From JAFGIG01 sp964397545 (GTDB taxonomy: Bacteria > SDB-A): 30,797 bases of DNA. The position numbers were made by a program, and so were the translations under genes. The DNA lies in assembly GCA_964397545.1 (NCBI GenBank), contig CAYNIW010000024.1, forward strand, positions 1 through 30,797, read 5' to 3'. Every line of letters begins with the position of its first letter. The first letter of the stretch is position 1. The notes beneath the pieces are model-generated. The model searched no databases. It was not told the origin of the DNA and saw only the letters and a program-made list of their open reading frames with translations. Below, piece by piece: positions 1 through 8,202 of this stretch.

Positions 1-57
1 ATTCGTGGTTATGTTCTTTTTATTAACCTTCGGGGTGGATATCTCTTCTTTTCATTC

Positions 58-97
58 TCTTTTAAAAATAAAAGAGGGGAGCAAAGCTCCCCTCTTT
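58..97 (-). terminator. Rho-independent terminator of the secreted-protein gene
   Basis: A perfect 12-bp inverted repeat (AAAGAGGGGAGC, 3-nt loop, GCTCCCCTCTTT) lies at 71-97. Read on the minus strand it is followed by a T-rich tract (TATTTTTAAAAG). It sits about 20 nt past the stop codon of the minus-strand gene at 117-1703, as expected for an intrinsic terminator. The T tract is interrupted by an A, but the GC-rich stem is strong. Confidence 0.85.
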
Positions 98-116
98 CAG
101 GAATATGAAAATATCC

Positions 117-1703
117 TCAGTCTATTATTGTCAGTTTGCCGGTGTAGTTCACGCCGGCGGCGTTGACCTGGTAGAAATAAGTCCCCGAGGCTTCGGATGT
201 GAAGTCGAAAGTCCTCTCGCCCTGAATTGATCCGGTGAAGAGGTTTTCAACTATTCTTCCCGTGACGTCGAAGACATTGACATTGACGCTGACGAGATAT
301 GGACTCGAGAAGCTGATTGAGGTTGTCCTTCCTATCGGCTTTACTGCCCTGACGTCGAAAGGATAAATCGGAGATCCGATTATCTCTTCTTCGACTGCGT
401 TCTGCGGGCAGGTAGTCACGCCGAGGCACCAGCCGTAGTTGAGTCCGTAAGCACTCAGATATTCCCATCCGCCGGTGTTTGTCCATGCCCAGTCGCTCTT
501 TTGAGCTATGAGAGAGCCGGCGTTGCAGGGGAACGGATAGTTGCCGGACGCGTAAGTGAATCCGACCATGACCCAGAAAGTGTCCGTGGGATTTATGAGG
601 ATAGTGTCGTCGTAGAGAGGGACCGTATACCAGCCGGAATCGCCCGTGACCGTGAAGGGCACTATCGCCAGAGTGTCTCCAGCGGCGGAATCGCCGAGGA
701 TTATTACCATGGCGTCATTGGAAGGATTGGTTCCGGCTCTGAGCTGGAATATGACGTTGCGGATGTATCTTCCAGTGTAGGGAGAGAGCTCGTCCTGTGT
801 CAGTTTTATTGCCATCGCCATCCACTCCGGGGGATCTCCGTAGTTTATTCCGCTTTCAATGTTGCCCCAGTTCCAGAATGTGATAGTGTCGCAGTAGTCC
901 CCTCCGCCTAAGCCGAAGTGATTGAGCATCGAGTCAACCATCGCTATCGGGGTGGAGTTAGGGGTAATGCTCCTGAGATCGTTTGTCCAATATGCTGCTG
1001 TTCCGTCGTTCTTGGCTGAATTGATATTTGCGCCGGTTGATGTGACAACTATCTGTCCGTTTGCCGTCATGGTGAGGCCGTCGGCGTAAAAGTCGTTTGC
1101 CTGAAAGTCTGTCGTATTCGTGTAGCTGAATCCGGCAAGAACTCCCGCACCCGTGCAGGTTATCGGGGAAACCCCGTTTATGACGTCATCGGTTATGCTC
1201 TGGACTTCAAAATAAGAAAGAAGCCACGCAGCCATTGCGCCTTGTGTGCTCCAGTTGGCGTCCTGGCCTATGAACCAGACTTTACCGCCCTGGTCCATGT
1301 AAGATGCCATGTTGTTTCTCGAAGTGACCGAAGGATAGGCGGGTGACGTCCACCACCAGTCGTATGTGTTCCATATCACGAGGTCATACATGAGCATCGT
1401 GTCCACGGTCGGTCCGTCCCCTGTGTCGTTTATAGGTCCGTACCAGTCGTAATTTCCCGGGCCGAGGGTCGAATCGAGATACATCACCCATCTCGGATCA
1501 GGTTTGGTTGCCGGGCCGAATCCGGTCTGTCCGGGAGCTTCGACAAAGAGAACCTCTCCTGCCCTTGAACCCTGAATGAAAGCGGTTCCGCCGGTTACGG
1601 GGACGGTTTCAGGGTCGGGGTTTCCGGCTCTGGATATGTTCTCGGCGAAAGCCGCCGAGGCGAGAAGCAGTAGTGCTGTGCTAAGCACAAAAAACATTCT
1701 CAT
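117..1703 (-). CDS. Secreted protein with C-terminal FlgD/T9SS-type sorting-like domain
   Basis: This is an exported protein of about 528 aa with unknown activity. The start carries several basic residues and a hydrophobic run ending ASAAFA, a good Sec signal peptide with cleavage near residue 21. Residues ~60-250 contain hydrophobic strands and a 'DLVIWNTYDWWW...GGKVWFIGQD' pattern like the ThuA/glutamine-amidotransferase-like fold found in many large secreted proteins of uncultured bacteria. A beta-sandwich-like middle follows. The last ~75 residues (VNVFDVTGRIV ... SGTYFYQVNA ... GKLTIID) match the FlgD-Ig/type A C-terminal sorting domain pattern. A GTG and two ATGs are in frame. ATG 1703 is chosen because AAGGAGG (1711-1717) is 7 nt away; ATG 1706 is the close alternative. 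The gene has its own consensus promoter and terminator, so it is monocistronic. No secretion-system genes are in the window. The family call for the tail is firm; any function beyond surface or secreted is open. Confidence 0.8.
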   Translation of the reverse strand: MRMFFVLSTALLLLASAAFAENISRAGNPDPETVPVTGGTAFIQGSRAGEVLFVEAPGQTGFGPATKPDPRWVMYLDSTLGPGNYDWYGPINDTGDGPTVDTMLMYDLVIWNTYDWWWTSPAYPSVTSRNNMASYMDQGGKVWFIGQDANWSTQGAMAAWLLSYFEVQSITDDVINGVSPITCTGAGVLAGFSYTNTTDFQANDFYADGLTMTANGQIVVTSTGANINSAKNDGTAAYWTNDLRSITPNSTPIAMVDSMLNHFGLGGGDYCDTITFWNWGNIESGINYGDPPEWMAMAIKLTQDELSPYTGRYIRNVIFQLRAGTNPSNDAMVIILGDSAAGDTLAIVPFTVTGDSGWYTVPLYDDTILINPTDTFWVMVGFTYASGNYPFPCNAGSLIAQKSDWAWTNTGGWEYLSAYGLNYGWCLGVTTCPQNAVEEEIIGSPIYPFDVRAVKPIGRTTSISFSSPYLVSVNVNVFDVTGRIVENLFTGSIQGERTFDFTSEASGTYFYQVNAAGVNYTGKLTIID

Positions 1704-1742
1704 CATCACACCTCCTTATATAAGAAATTTCAATATCCAAGC

Positions 1743-1772
1743 ATTATAACTCTTATAGAAAGTGCTTGTCAA
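1743..1772 (-). promoter_or_regulatory. Sigma70-type promoter for the secreted-protein gene
   Basis: On the minus strand, TTGACA (1772-1767) is followed by an 18-nt spacer and TATAAT (1748-1743). Both hexamers are perfect consensus. The expected transcript start is near 1736, giving a leader of about 33 nt that contains the AAGGAGG ribosome-binding site of the downstream ATG. Confidence 0.8.
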
Positions 1773-1805
1773 TTAAGAAGACAAAGACCATATAAGGTAT
1801 TTCTT

Positions 1806-3053
1806 TCAAATATATCTGAAAGCAGAGTTTTTTTTCAAAAGACCGAATATCTTCTCTGTTTTTTTTGGGGAAGAAAAACGCAGGGATACACCGCTTTTTA
1901 GGAGTCTTCTTTTGAGGATTTCTATTTCTCCCTCAATTTTATCCCTCGAACAGAGAGGGCTGGAGGCTAATCCTGAAAATGGCATGGGTATGAACTGGCT
2001 GAAAGAAGCCTCAATTTTAATTCCCTCGGACTCAGAGAGAGAAAAAAGCGTTTCCGCCGTCTCGGATGCGTCATTTTCATCTGAGGTCGGAAGTCCCGTC
2101 ATCATGTAGAGTTTTAATTTTCTAAAACCGGATGACCGAGCCCAAGAAGCGGTCTTGAAAAGAGCTCCTGCATGAAAAGGTTTACCTATATATTCAGACA
2201 ACCTTCGAGATAGAGTCTCCGGCGCCAGAGTGAGAGAAAGAGTTTTTTTCTCTCGGAGCAGTTCGAGGATTTCATGTGTGACGAGATCCATCCTGCAGGA
2301 CGGCGGGGAGACCCATTGACAAGCTTTTATAATGCTTTTGATTTCCGGGTGGCTGAGAAAAGCGGCGCTTACAAGTCCGATTTTTCCCTTTTCAAGGCTC
2401 TTTATGTCTCTAAGAGTGTCTTTTGTTTTTCTCGGTTCGAATTTTTTTCTAAGCCCTGTAAGCCAGCAGAATTTGCAAGAATAAGGGCAGCCCCTTGAAA
2501 TTTCGACAAGTCCCGCCTCGCCGAAACTCGAATGACTGCCTTTCAATACGGTTTTGCCGCAGAGAATTTCGCTGAATCGTATCCCAGGGGTTTTTGAGTC
2601 TCCCTTGAACATGAGCCACGGCATATCCGATTTCCCCGACAGAAGGTCGGCTATAATTTCAGTAAAAATGCCGTCGGCGTCTCCGAAAAAAACCGCGTCG
2701 CTCAGTTCAAGAAAAGATTCCGGAGCCGTGAGGGCGCCCGGTCCGCCGGTTATTATTTTCAGATCAGCATTTATCTCCTGATTATTTTCCAAAAATCTTT
2801 TTAGCGGGAAATAATCTCCTGCCCAGCTCGCCGTTACCGCGAGGATGTCAAATTTAGAAAGACCCAAACCGCTTTCATATCCTGTTACCATTCCCTTTCT
2901 TTCGCATAAAAAATCGGCGTAAAAGCCAGGCTCGGTTGAGAGCTCTTTTTTCATATAATGAAGCGCGAGAGATGAAAAAGTAGCGGCGTTTCCTCCGGGG
3001 CAGATCATCCCGATATTTACCGCTGATTTTAAAAACGGCTTTTTTTTCTCCAT
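1806..3053 (-). CDS. Radical SAM protein with N-terminal B12-binding-like domain
   Basis: The protein is 415 aa. Residues ~10-140 form an alpha/beta domain of the type fused to B12-dependent radical SAM enzymes, with an ITGGPGALTAPE-like stretch at ~101-112 and GDADG at 124-128. The DxHxxG cobalamin-ligand motif is not visible, so cobalamin binding is doubtful. Residues ~180-385 are the radical SAM core: CPYSCKFC gives the CX3CX2C [4Fe-4S] ligands C189, C193 and C196. Downstream LTLAPET and KLYMMTGLPT segments resemble the TIGR03960-like branch of uncharacterised radical SAM proteins. The substrate is unknown. The ATG overlaps the end of the upstream PHP gene by 25 bp with no clear Shine-Dalgarno, so translation is probably coupled. 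The two are likely co-transcribed from the promoter at 3727-3755. Confidence 0.85.
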   Translation of the reverse strand: MEKKKPFLKSAVNIGMICPGGNAATFSSLALHYMKKELSTEPGFYADFLCERKGMVTGYESGLGLSKFDILAVTASWAGDYFPLKRFLENNQEINADLKIITGGPGALTAPESFLELSDAVFFGDADGIFTEIIADLLSGKSDMPWLMFKGDSKTPGIRFSEILCGKTVLKGSHSSFGEAGLVEISRGCPYSCKFCWLTGLRKKFEPRKTKDTLRDIKSLEKGKIGLVSAAFLSHPEIKSIIKACQWVSPPSCRMDLVTHEILELLREKKTLSLTLAPETLSRRLSEYIGKPFHAGALFKTASWARSSGFRKLKLYMMTGLPTSDENDASETAETLFSLSESEGIKIEASFSQFIPMPFSGLASSPLCSRDKIEGEIEILKRRLLKSGVSLRFSSPKKTEKIFGLLKKNSAFRYI

Positions 3054-3685
3054 TTTTCAAAAGAGGAGAGAGCGTGGACGAAAAAAGGGCTGAGCTTTCC
3101 GAAGACTTCCGCTTTTTCGAGTGAATTTCTGAAAGTCCGGGCGTCGTTAAAATCGGGCATCAGAAGACCGCTTGTCCCTATTTCCGCCGGGACGTGCGCG
3201 TCACTGCCGGCGGTGAAGAGAAGCCCTCTATTTTCAGCGCAAATCCTCGCCTTTTCATTGTCTGCCGGGAGAAGGCACCTTGAATTGAAAACCTCTACCG
3301 CATCGGCAAGCTTGAGGGCGAGGGGTAAATCGTTTTTGATTCTCGAATTTCTAAACCTGTCGAACGGGTGGGGAATCGAAATAAAGCACCCCTGTTCTCT
3401 CGCCAGTCGGACTGTTGTCTCAAGATCAAGGCCTCCGGGTATTTTTTCTTTGACGAATAGAAGGATCAGTTCTCCTGAGAGAGTGTAAACTTCTTCTCCG
3501 GGATATATTACTCCCGGGAAATCTTTCGCCATAGCAAGAGCATTTTCCGTTTCGTCATGATCGGTTATAAAAACTTTATCCGACAATCCCTTTTCCAACG
3601 CGCTTAGAATGTCGGCTGATGTTATCTTTCCGTCTTTTGAAATGTCCGTGTGAAGATGAGTTTCAACTCTGATCTTTTTCGACAT
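3029..3685 (-). CDS. PHP-domain metal-dependent phosphoesterase
   Basis: This 218-aa protein is a stand-alone PHP (polymerase and histidinol phosphatase) domain. Metal-ligand motifs appear in order: HLH at 10-12, TDHDE at 41-45, GEE at 63-65, PHPFD at 105-109 and GSDAH at 160-164. Such proteins hydrolyse phosphoesters (nucleoside 3',5'-bisphosphates, oligonucleotides and others) at a multi-metal centre; the substrate here cannot be told. ATG 3685 is preferred because AGAGG lies 4 nt before it and the PHP domain starts immediately. A TTG 30 nt further upstream is possible but has no ribosome-binding site. It is the first gene of a two-gene operon with the radical SAM protein. Confidence 0.88.
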   Translation of the reverse strand: MSKKIRVETHLHTDISKDGKITSADILSALEKGLSDKVFITDHDETENALAMAKDFPGVIYPGEEVYTLSGELILLFVKEKIPGGLDLETTVRLAREQGCFISIPHPFDRFRNSRIKNDLPLALKLADAVEVFNSRCLLPADNEKARICAENRGLLFTAGSDAHVPAEIGTSGLLMPDFNDARTFRNSLEKAEVFGKLSPFFVHALSSFEKWRKKSRF

Positions 3686-3726
3686 GCCGCCTCTTTGAGT
3701 GTATGTTGACTCCAAAAGAAAAAAAC

Positions 3727-3755
3727 ATTATACATCTTGAGCGGATTACAGTCAG
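3727..3755 (-). promoter_or_regulatory. Promoter for the PHP/radical SAM operon
   Basis: On the minus strand, CTGACT (3755-3750, 4/6 match to TTGACA) is followed by a 17-nt spacer and a perfect TATAAT (3732-3727). The ATG lies 42 nt downstream of the -10 box. It overlaps the plus-strand promoter at 3737-3765, so the two polymerase footprints compete. Confidence 0.6.
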
Positions 3756-3765
3756 CCCATATAAT
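3737..3765 (+). promoter_or_regulatory. Promoter for the TPR-mutL-miaA-rodA-comF operon
   Basis: TTGAGC (3737-3742), a 17-nt spacer and TATAAT (3760-3765) form a good sigma70-type promoter. The predicted start near 3772 gives a leader of about 48 nt to the ATG at 3820, which is preceded by AAAAGGAG. It shares DNA with the divergent promoter on the other strand. Confidence 0.7.
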
Positions 3766-3819
3766 ATGTTGCTGTATTTGAGACGATTCGTAAATCAATA
3801 TCATTGAAAAGGAGTCCAA

Positions 3820-4281
3820 ATGTCTTCCGAGGAAATAAAAGAACTTACCCAAAAACTTAAAAATAAGCCCGAGGACACCGATCTCATGATAACACTCGGA
3901 CTCGCTCTTGCGTCGGAAAACAGGTTCAGGGAAGCGGAGGAAATTTTCAAAAGAGCCGGCGAAGCCGGTTCTACGGAGGGGTATTACAATCTCGGTGTTC
4001 TCTACGGCATGGTGTTCCTTAAAGACCTGACATATGAAGAACTTTGGGAAGAAGCCACCGACGAGGAAATATGGTTTGAAAAAGCCGAAATAGCCTATCA
4101 GACGGCAATTGATCTTGACTCGAACAATTTCCACGCCATGAGAAACCTCGCGACTTTATATGCCCAGAGAAATCAGAAAGAGGACGCGCTCGCTCTTCTT
4201 GCAAAAATACTCGAAAAATCTCAAAGCGAAGAATACAAAGAGGAGATAAGGGAGCAGATAAAAGATATCGAGGCGATCTGA
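3820..4281 (+). CDS. Small cytoplasmic TPR protein
   Basis: The protein is 153 aa, acidic, with no signal peptide or membrane segment, and consists almost entirely of tetratricopeptide-like helical repeats. One unit covers ~18-52 (LGLALASENRFREAEEIFKRA), a second ~53-100 with an insertion (FLKDLTYEELWEEATDEE), and a third ~101-135 (AMRNLATLYAQRNQKEDALALL). TPR proteins mediate protein-protein contacts; no partner can be assigned. The start is firm: ATG with AAAAGGAG a few nt upstream, 54 nt after a -10 box. It leads an operon, and the mutL ATG follows its stop after 6 nt. Confidence 0.8.
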   Translation: MSSEEIKELTQKLKNKPEDTDLMITLGLALASENRFREAEEIFKRAGEAGSTEGYYNLGVLYGMVFLKDLTYEELWEEATDEEIWFEKAEIAYQTAIDLDSNNFHAMRNLATLYAQRNQKEDALALLAKILEKSQSEEYKEEIREQIKDIEAI

Positions 4282-4287
4282 TCTGAA

Positions 4288-5967
4288 ATGGGTCATATAA
4301 AAAAACTCGACGGCTTTCTCGTCTCTAAAATAGCCGCCGGAGAAGTTCTTCAGGGAGTCTATTCCGTTGTAAAGGAGCTTGTCGAAAATTCACTCGACGC
4401 AGAGTCTTCCTTTATCGAAGTAATAATCGAAAACGGAGGGCTGGAAAAAATTTCAGTCCGCGACGACGGTGTAGGGATTCTGCCTGAAGACTTGCAACTT
4501 GCTGTGACGAGATACGCAACGAGCAAGATAGAAGATTTAGATTCTCTTTTCAGCATAGCGACATACGGTTTCAGAGGCGAAGCTCTCGCTTCTGTCCTCA
4601 GCGTGTCGAGGTTCAGGTTAAAAAGTTCCGTTGACGGAAAGAGCGGGTATTCCCTTTCCGCAGAAGGAGGCAAATACATCGAAATGGGCCAGACCCATTG
4701 TCCCAAAGGAACTTTTGTCAATGTCCGGGATATTTTTTTCAACGTCCCCGCGAGAAGAAAGTTCTTAAAAACTCCTTCAGGCGAGGCATTGAAAGCCAAA
4801 AGAACATTCGCTTGTCTTTGCCTTTCAAATCCTGGTATAGGGTTTTCATGGCGTCAAAATGAAAATAAACCGATACTCGTCGGGAAAGAAGACGATATCA
4901 TTGAAAGATATTGTGTTTTTTTTCAAGACATATTGCGAGATCATCTGATGCCTTTTGAACACCGGATTCCCGGCATGAAGGTTCATGGGATTCTTGGAGA
5001 ACCCTGTATTGCTTCAAAAAAGCCGTTCAGTCCGGTATTTGTCAATAAAAGGTATATCTCAGACAAAAGCATCGCGGCCGCCGTGAGAGCCGGTTACGGA
5101 CCGCTTGTATTCGACAGGCTCCCAGTTTATGCCGTTTTTGTAGAGGTTGATCCTTCCTTCGTGGATGTCAATGTTCATCCTTCAAAGGAAAACGTCAAGT
5201 TCAGCGACGCCGCTTTTGTCTTCAGAGAGGTCAAAAGGGCGGTTTCAAACGTCTTTTCCCGCCAAAACAGCGTATTTTTCATTTCAGGGGAAAATGCCGT
5301 GAGTGAAGCGAAAAAACCCGAAGATATACACACGGTTTTTGAAACGCGAAATATGCTAGATTTTGTAAAGGAGCCCTCTGAAAGTTCTGTTTCCGATAAG
5401 ATTTACTCTCTGCCGTGGGTGAGTTTCTTTCAGATTCACAACGCTTATATTTTAGCGGAGACCAAAGGAGGCTTTCTGCTCATCGATCAGCACGCCGCCG
5501 CGGAGAGGATATTGTATGAGGAAGTCCTTTATAAAGATGACCCCGAAGTTCAAATCCTGATGTTTCCTGTTGTCGTAAATCTTGATGAAGATCTCTGGGA
5601 TAAGTTCGTAAAAACAAAAGGAGACATGCTATACAGAGCCGGTTTCAGATTGAAGATGCTCAGCAGAGCAGTCTCCGTCGAAGGAGTTCCGTCGGGTATT
5701 GAAAACGTCTCTCCTCAGGAAATATCAACCCTGGTGAAAGACATTCTCTCTCAAAACGGAAAAAACGAATCCAGAGAAAAAACGGCGGCAATGATAGCTT
5801 GCAAAGCTTCTGTGAAAGCAGGGGACAAACTTCAGCAACCGGAGATTGAAAACCTTGTCGGCAGGCTGTTTTTATGCCGACAGCCTCAAGTCTGCCCTCA
5901 CGGAAGGCCTACTATCGTAAGGATTACGCTCAGGGAACTGGAAAAAAGATTCGGAAGGTCAAATTGA
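4288..5967 (+). CDS. mutL: DNA mismatch repair protein MutL, endonuclease type
   Basis: This is a 559-aa MutL. The N-terminal GHKL ATPase shows ELVENSLDA (E30, N34), RDDGVGI (58-64), RYATSK and GFRGEAL (95-101). A transducer domain follows with FVNKRYI and VDVNVHPSKENVKF. The C-terminal dimerisation domain carries the full set of MutL nicking-endonuclease motifs: DQHA(X)2E(X)4E at 400-411, an AC[K/R] motif at 504-506, CPHGRP at 536-541 and FGR at 555-557. Such MutLs nick the strand to be repaired and occur in bacteria without MutH. The usual 'ERP' after IAAGEV is replaced by 'QGV'. No mutS is present. There is no clear Shine-Dalgarno; the start is 6 nt after the TPR stop, so coupled translation is likely. 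It overlaps miaA by 4 nt. Confidence 0.96.
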   Translation: MGHIKKLDGFLVSKIAAGEVLQGVYSVVKELVENSLDAESSFIEVIIENGGLEKISVRDDGVGILPEDLQLAVTRYATSKIEDLDSLFSIATYGFRGEALASVLSVSRFRLKSSVDGKSGYSLSAEGGKYIEMGQTHCPKGTFVNVRDIFFNVPARRKFLKTPSGEALKAKRTFACLCLSNPGIGFSWRQNENKPILVGKEDDIIERYCVFFQDILRDHLMPFEHRIPGMKVHGILGEPCIASKKPFSPVFVNKRYISDKSIAAAVRAGYGPLVFDRLPVYAVFVEVDPSFVDVNVHPSKENVKFSDAAFVFREVKRAVSNVFSRQNSVFFISGENAVSEAKKPEDIHTVFETRNMLDFVKEPSESSVSDKIYSLPWVSFFQIHNAYILAETKGGFLLIDQHAAAERILYEEVLYKDDPEVQILMFPVVVNLDEDLWDKFVKTKGDMLYRAGFRLKMLSRAVSVEGVPSGIENVSPQEISTLVKDILSQNGKNESREKTAAMIACKASVKAGDKLQQPEIENLVGRLFLCRQPQVCPHGRPTIVRITLRELEKRFGRSN

Positions 5968-6881
5968 AGAGGATTCCGGTGATAATCGGCCCGACAGCTT
6001 CCGGAAAAACGGAAGCGGCGAAACACATGCTTGAAAAAGGTTTCGCGGACTTTGTCCTCAGCGCTGATTCGAGGAAAATATACAAGGGTTTCGCAATCGG
6101 GACAGCGTCGCCTACGGAGGACGAGTTGAAAAAATATCGTTTCGAGATGATAGCTTTCCTCGAACCGACACATAGCTTTTCCGCAAAAGAATTTTCAGTC
6201 AGGGCGGCTGATATTCTGTCAAGGAAAAAAGGCAGACCCTTGGTCGAAGGCGGAAGCAATCTCTATCTCAGGGCGCTTTTTGAAGGCTTATTTGAAGCTC
6301 CTCCCGCGGATCCTGCTCTTAGGGAAGAACTCAAAAAGAGGGCAAAGGAAGAGGGGGTTCAAAGACTGTGGGACGAACTCTCCTCTTCGGATCCTGACTC
6401 GGCTTTTTCGATCCACAAAAATGACCTGACGAGGATTATAAGGGCACTTGAGGTTTTCTATCAGACTGGAAAACCGATGAGAGAGCTTTGGGCGGAGAAA
6501 AAGAAGGAGAGAAAATTTCTGCCGCAATACGCCGGTTTGATAACCGGTTCGGTAAAGCTGAAAGAGAAAATCAGGCAGAGGACGAAAAAGATGCTGGAAG
6601 ACGGGATGCCGGAAGAAGCTGCGTTTTTGAAAGAAAAATACGGTTCTAATATTTGGCCTATGAGCGCAATAGGATACAAAGAAGCGTATTTATACCGCGA
6701 AAAAAAAATGGATTTTGAGACGGCGGTTGATAGGATTTCTACGCTGACATGGCAATACGCGAGAAAGCAGAATGTATGGCTGAAAAAAATGGAGGGAGTT
6801 TTTTGGGTGGACTGTGATAGTATTACGATTAGACTGGCAGGCGATAAAATCATTGAGCACTGGAAAAAAAGTGGACTATAA
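5964..6881 (+). CDS. miaA: tRNA dimethylallyltransferase
   Basis: MiaA transfers the dimethylallyl group from DMAPP to N6 of A37 in tRNAs reading UNN codons. With the chosen start it is 305 aa, the usual size. The P-loop GPTASGKT is at 9-16, followed by SADSRKIYKG, EGGSNLYLRAL and a C-terminal HKNDLTRIIRALEV segment, all family signatures. The reading frame is open far upstream inside mutL, but the domain begins at once after TTG 5964. That TTG has GGAAGG 5 nt upstream and forms a TTGA overlap with the mutL stop. mutL-miaA adjacency is widespread in bacteria. The 3' end overlaps rodA. Confidence 0.95.
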   Translation: MKRIPVIIGPTASGKTEAAKHMLEKGFADFVLSADSRKIYKGFAIGTASPTEDELKKYRFEMIAFLEPTHSFSAKEFSVRAADILSRKKGRPLVEGGSNLYLRALFEGLFEAPPADPALREELKKRAKEEGVQRLWDELSSSDPDSAFSIHKNDLTRIIRALEVFYQTGKPMRELWAEKKKERKFLPQYAGLITGSVKLKEKIRQRTKKMLEDGMPEEAAFLKEKYGSNIWPMSAIGYKEAYLYREKKMDFETAVDRISTLTWQYARKQNVWLKKMEGVFWVDCDSITIRLAGDKIIEHWKKSGL

Positions 6882-8202
6882 AGTAAAAGAAAAAACTTCA
6901 CCTGACGCGGCTCTTATCGCGGTCACTGCATTTATCATATTGTTCGGTCTATTCGCTCTTAATCAGGCTACGCTTTGGGCAGGGCCTTCCTTTTTACTAA
7001 AACAGATAATTTGGATAGCTGTTTCCATCGTGGTCATGTTCGTTGTCGCCCTGAACTTGAAGATGGCTTTTATCTTGTCTTATTCCTATATTTTTTATCT
7101 ACTCGCTGTCGTGTTTCTTTTTTTTCCGCTGATACCGGGACTCGGAGCGGGGCAGGCGAACCGCTGGGTGGATTTCCGGTTTTTCAGAGCTCAGCCGTCG
7201 GACATAGCAAAACTTGGCCTGATATTTGCTCTCGCGAGATACCTTTCGGAAAGATACACTTTTTACGACGCTTTGAAAAGAAGTTATCTCAAATGGAAAA
7301 ATCAAAAGAAAGACAAATTCTACAAACTGCCTGCTGTTACCCGCCGCAAACCGGATGATCCTCTTTTGATAATCGAGGCATTTCTTATAACTCTTATTCC
7401 TTTTATTATTGTTATGGCAGAGCCCGACCTCGGAACTTCAGTCGTGTATATTTTTATTTTTTTGGCAATGCTGTACTTTTCCGGAGTCGGTTTGACGAAA
7501 ATACTGTTTATATTGTCGCCTTTTGTGTCAATACTACTGACGATTTTGTTTGTAATAAACTCTTATTCTGTTCTTATTGGAACTTTTATAGCGTTATTTT
7601 TAACTCTTCTGATAGCAGTATTCGTGATATCCAAGGTAAAATTGGCGGCAATTCTGGCTGTTCTCGCGGTAAACACAGTAATGATGATATCGGCTCCTCT
7701 GGTATGGAACGGAATCTTAAAAGAATATCAAAGAAAGAGAGTCATGACTTTCATTGACCCTAACGCTGACCCCACCGGCGCCGGATGGCACTTACTTCAG
7801 TCAAAAATGGCGGTAGGTTCGGGGAGGATCTGGGGAGAGGGAATTCTGCATTTGGAAAAAAGAGAGCTGTCTTTTCTCCCGGAACAGCATACGGATTTTA
7901 TCTTTCCTGTGATTGCAAAAAAAAGCGGTTTTGTAGGATCTGTATTCCTTTTGTCTCTGTATCTGCTGTTTTTGATGAGAATTGTGACTCTGGCGTATAA
8001 GACCAAATCTCAGAGCCATCACCTTGTAATTATTGGCATCTGCAGTCTGTTTGCGTTTCAGATCACTGTCAATATTGGCATGACTCTCGGATCGCTCCCG
8101 ATTGTCGGGATACCTCTTCCTTTTATAAGCTACGGAGGATCTTCAATGCTGATGTCCTTTTTTCTTATCGGTATATTGCTGAATCTGACATCTCCAAATT
8201 AA
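6871..8202 (+). CDS. rodA: SEDS-family peptidoglycan glycosyltransferase RodA
   Basis: This is a polytopic membrane protein of about 443 aa with roughly ten hydrophobic helices. SEDS family signatures are present: RAQPSDIAKLGLIFALARYL, the catalytic-loop pattern FIDPNADPTGAG, then VGSGRIWGEGI, LPEQHTDFIFPVIAKKSG and the C-terminal PLPFISYGGSS. RodA polymerises lipid II glycan strands in the elongasome, implying a rod shape, but FtsW cannot be fully excluded. The family usually pairs with a class B PBP, which is not in this window. GTG 6871 (TGGA 6 nt upstream) gives a typical short cytoplasmic N-terminus and an 11-bp overlap with miaA. GTG 6814 is an alternative adding 19 residues. Confidence 0.92.
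   Translation: MDYKVKEKTSPDAALIAVTAFIILFGLFALNQATLWAGPSFLLKQIIWIAVSIVVMFVVALNLKMAFILSYSYIFYLLAVVFLFFPLIPGLGAGQANRWVDFRFFRAQPSDIAKLGLIFALARYLSERYTFYDALKRSYLKWKNQKKDKFYKLPAVTRRKPDDPLLIIEAFLITLIPFIIVMAEPDLGTSVVYIFIFLAMLYFSGVGLTKILFILSPFVSILLTILFVINSYSVLIGTFIALFLTLLIAVFVISKVKLAAILAVLAVNTVMMISAPLVWNGILKEYQRKRVMTFIDPNADPTGAGWHLLQSKMAVGSGRIWGEGILHLEKRELSFLPEQHTDFIFPVIAKKSGFVGSVFLLSLYLLFLMRIVTLAYKTKSQSHHLVIIGICSLFAFQITVNIGMTLGSLPIVGIPLPFISYGGSSMLMSFFLIGILLNLTSPN

Noticed and set aside
501..911. 136-aa open frame on the plus strand inside the secreted-protein gene
   Set aside because: It lies fully antisense to a gene with signal peptide, promoter and terminator; the translation has no recognisable domain and no ribosome-binding site.
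3622..4134. 170-aa minus-strand open frame across the divergent promoter region and the TPR gene
   Set aside because: It is antisense to the clear TPR gene and covers both promoters; its translation has no recognisable domain.
5874..5963. Longer miaA start inside mutL at 5874
   Set aside because: MiaA proteins begin just before the P-loop; TTG 5964 with GGAAGG and a TTGA overlap fits family length.
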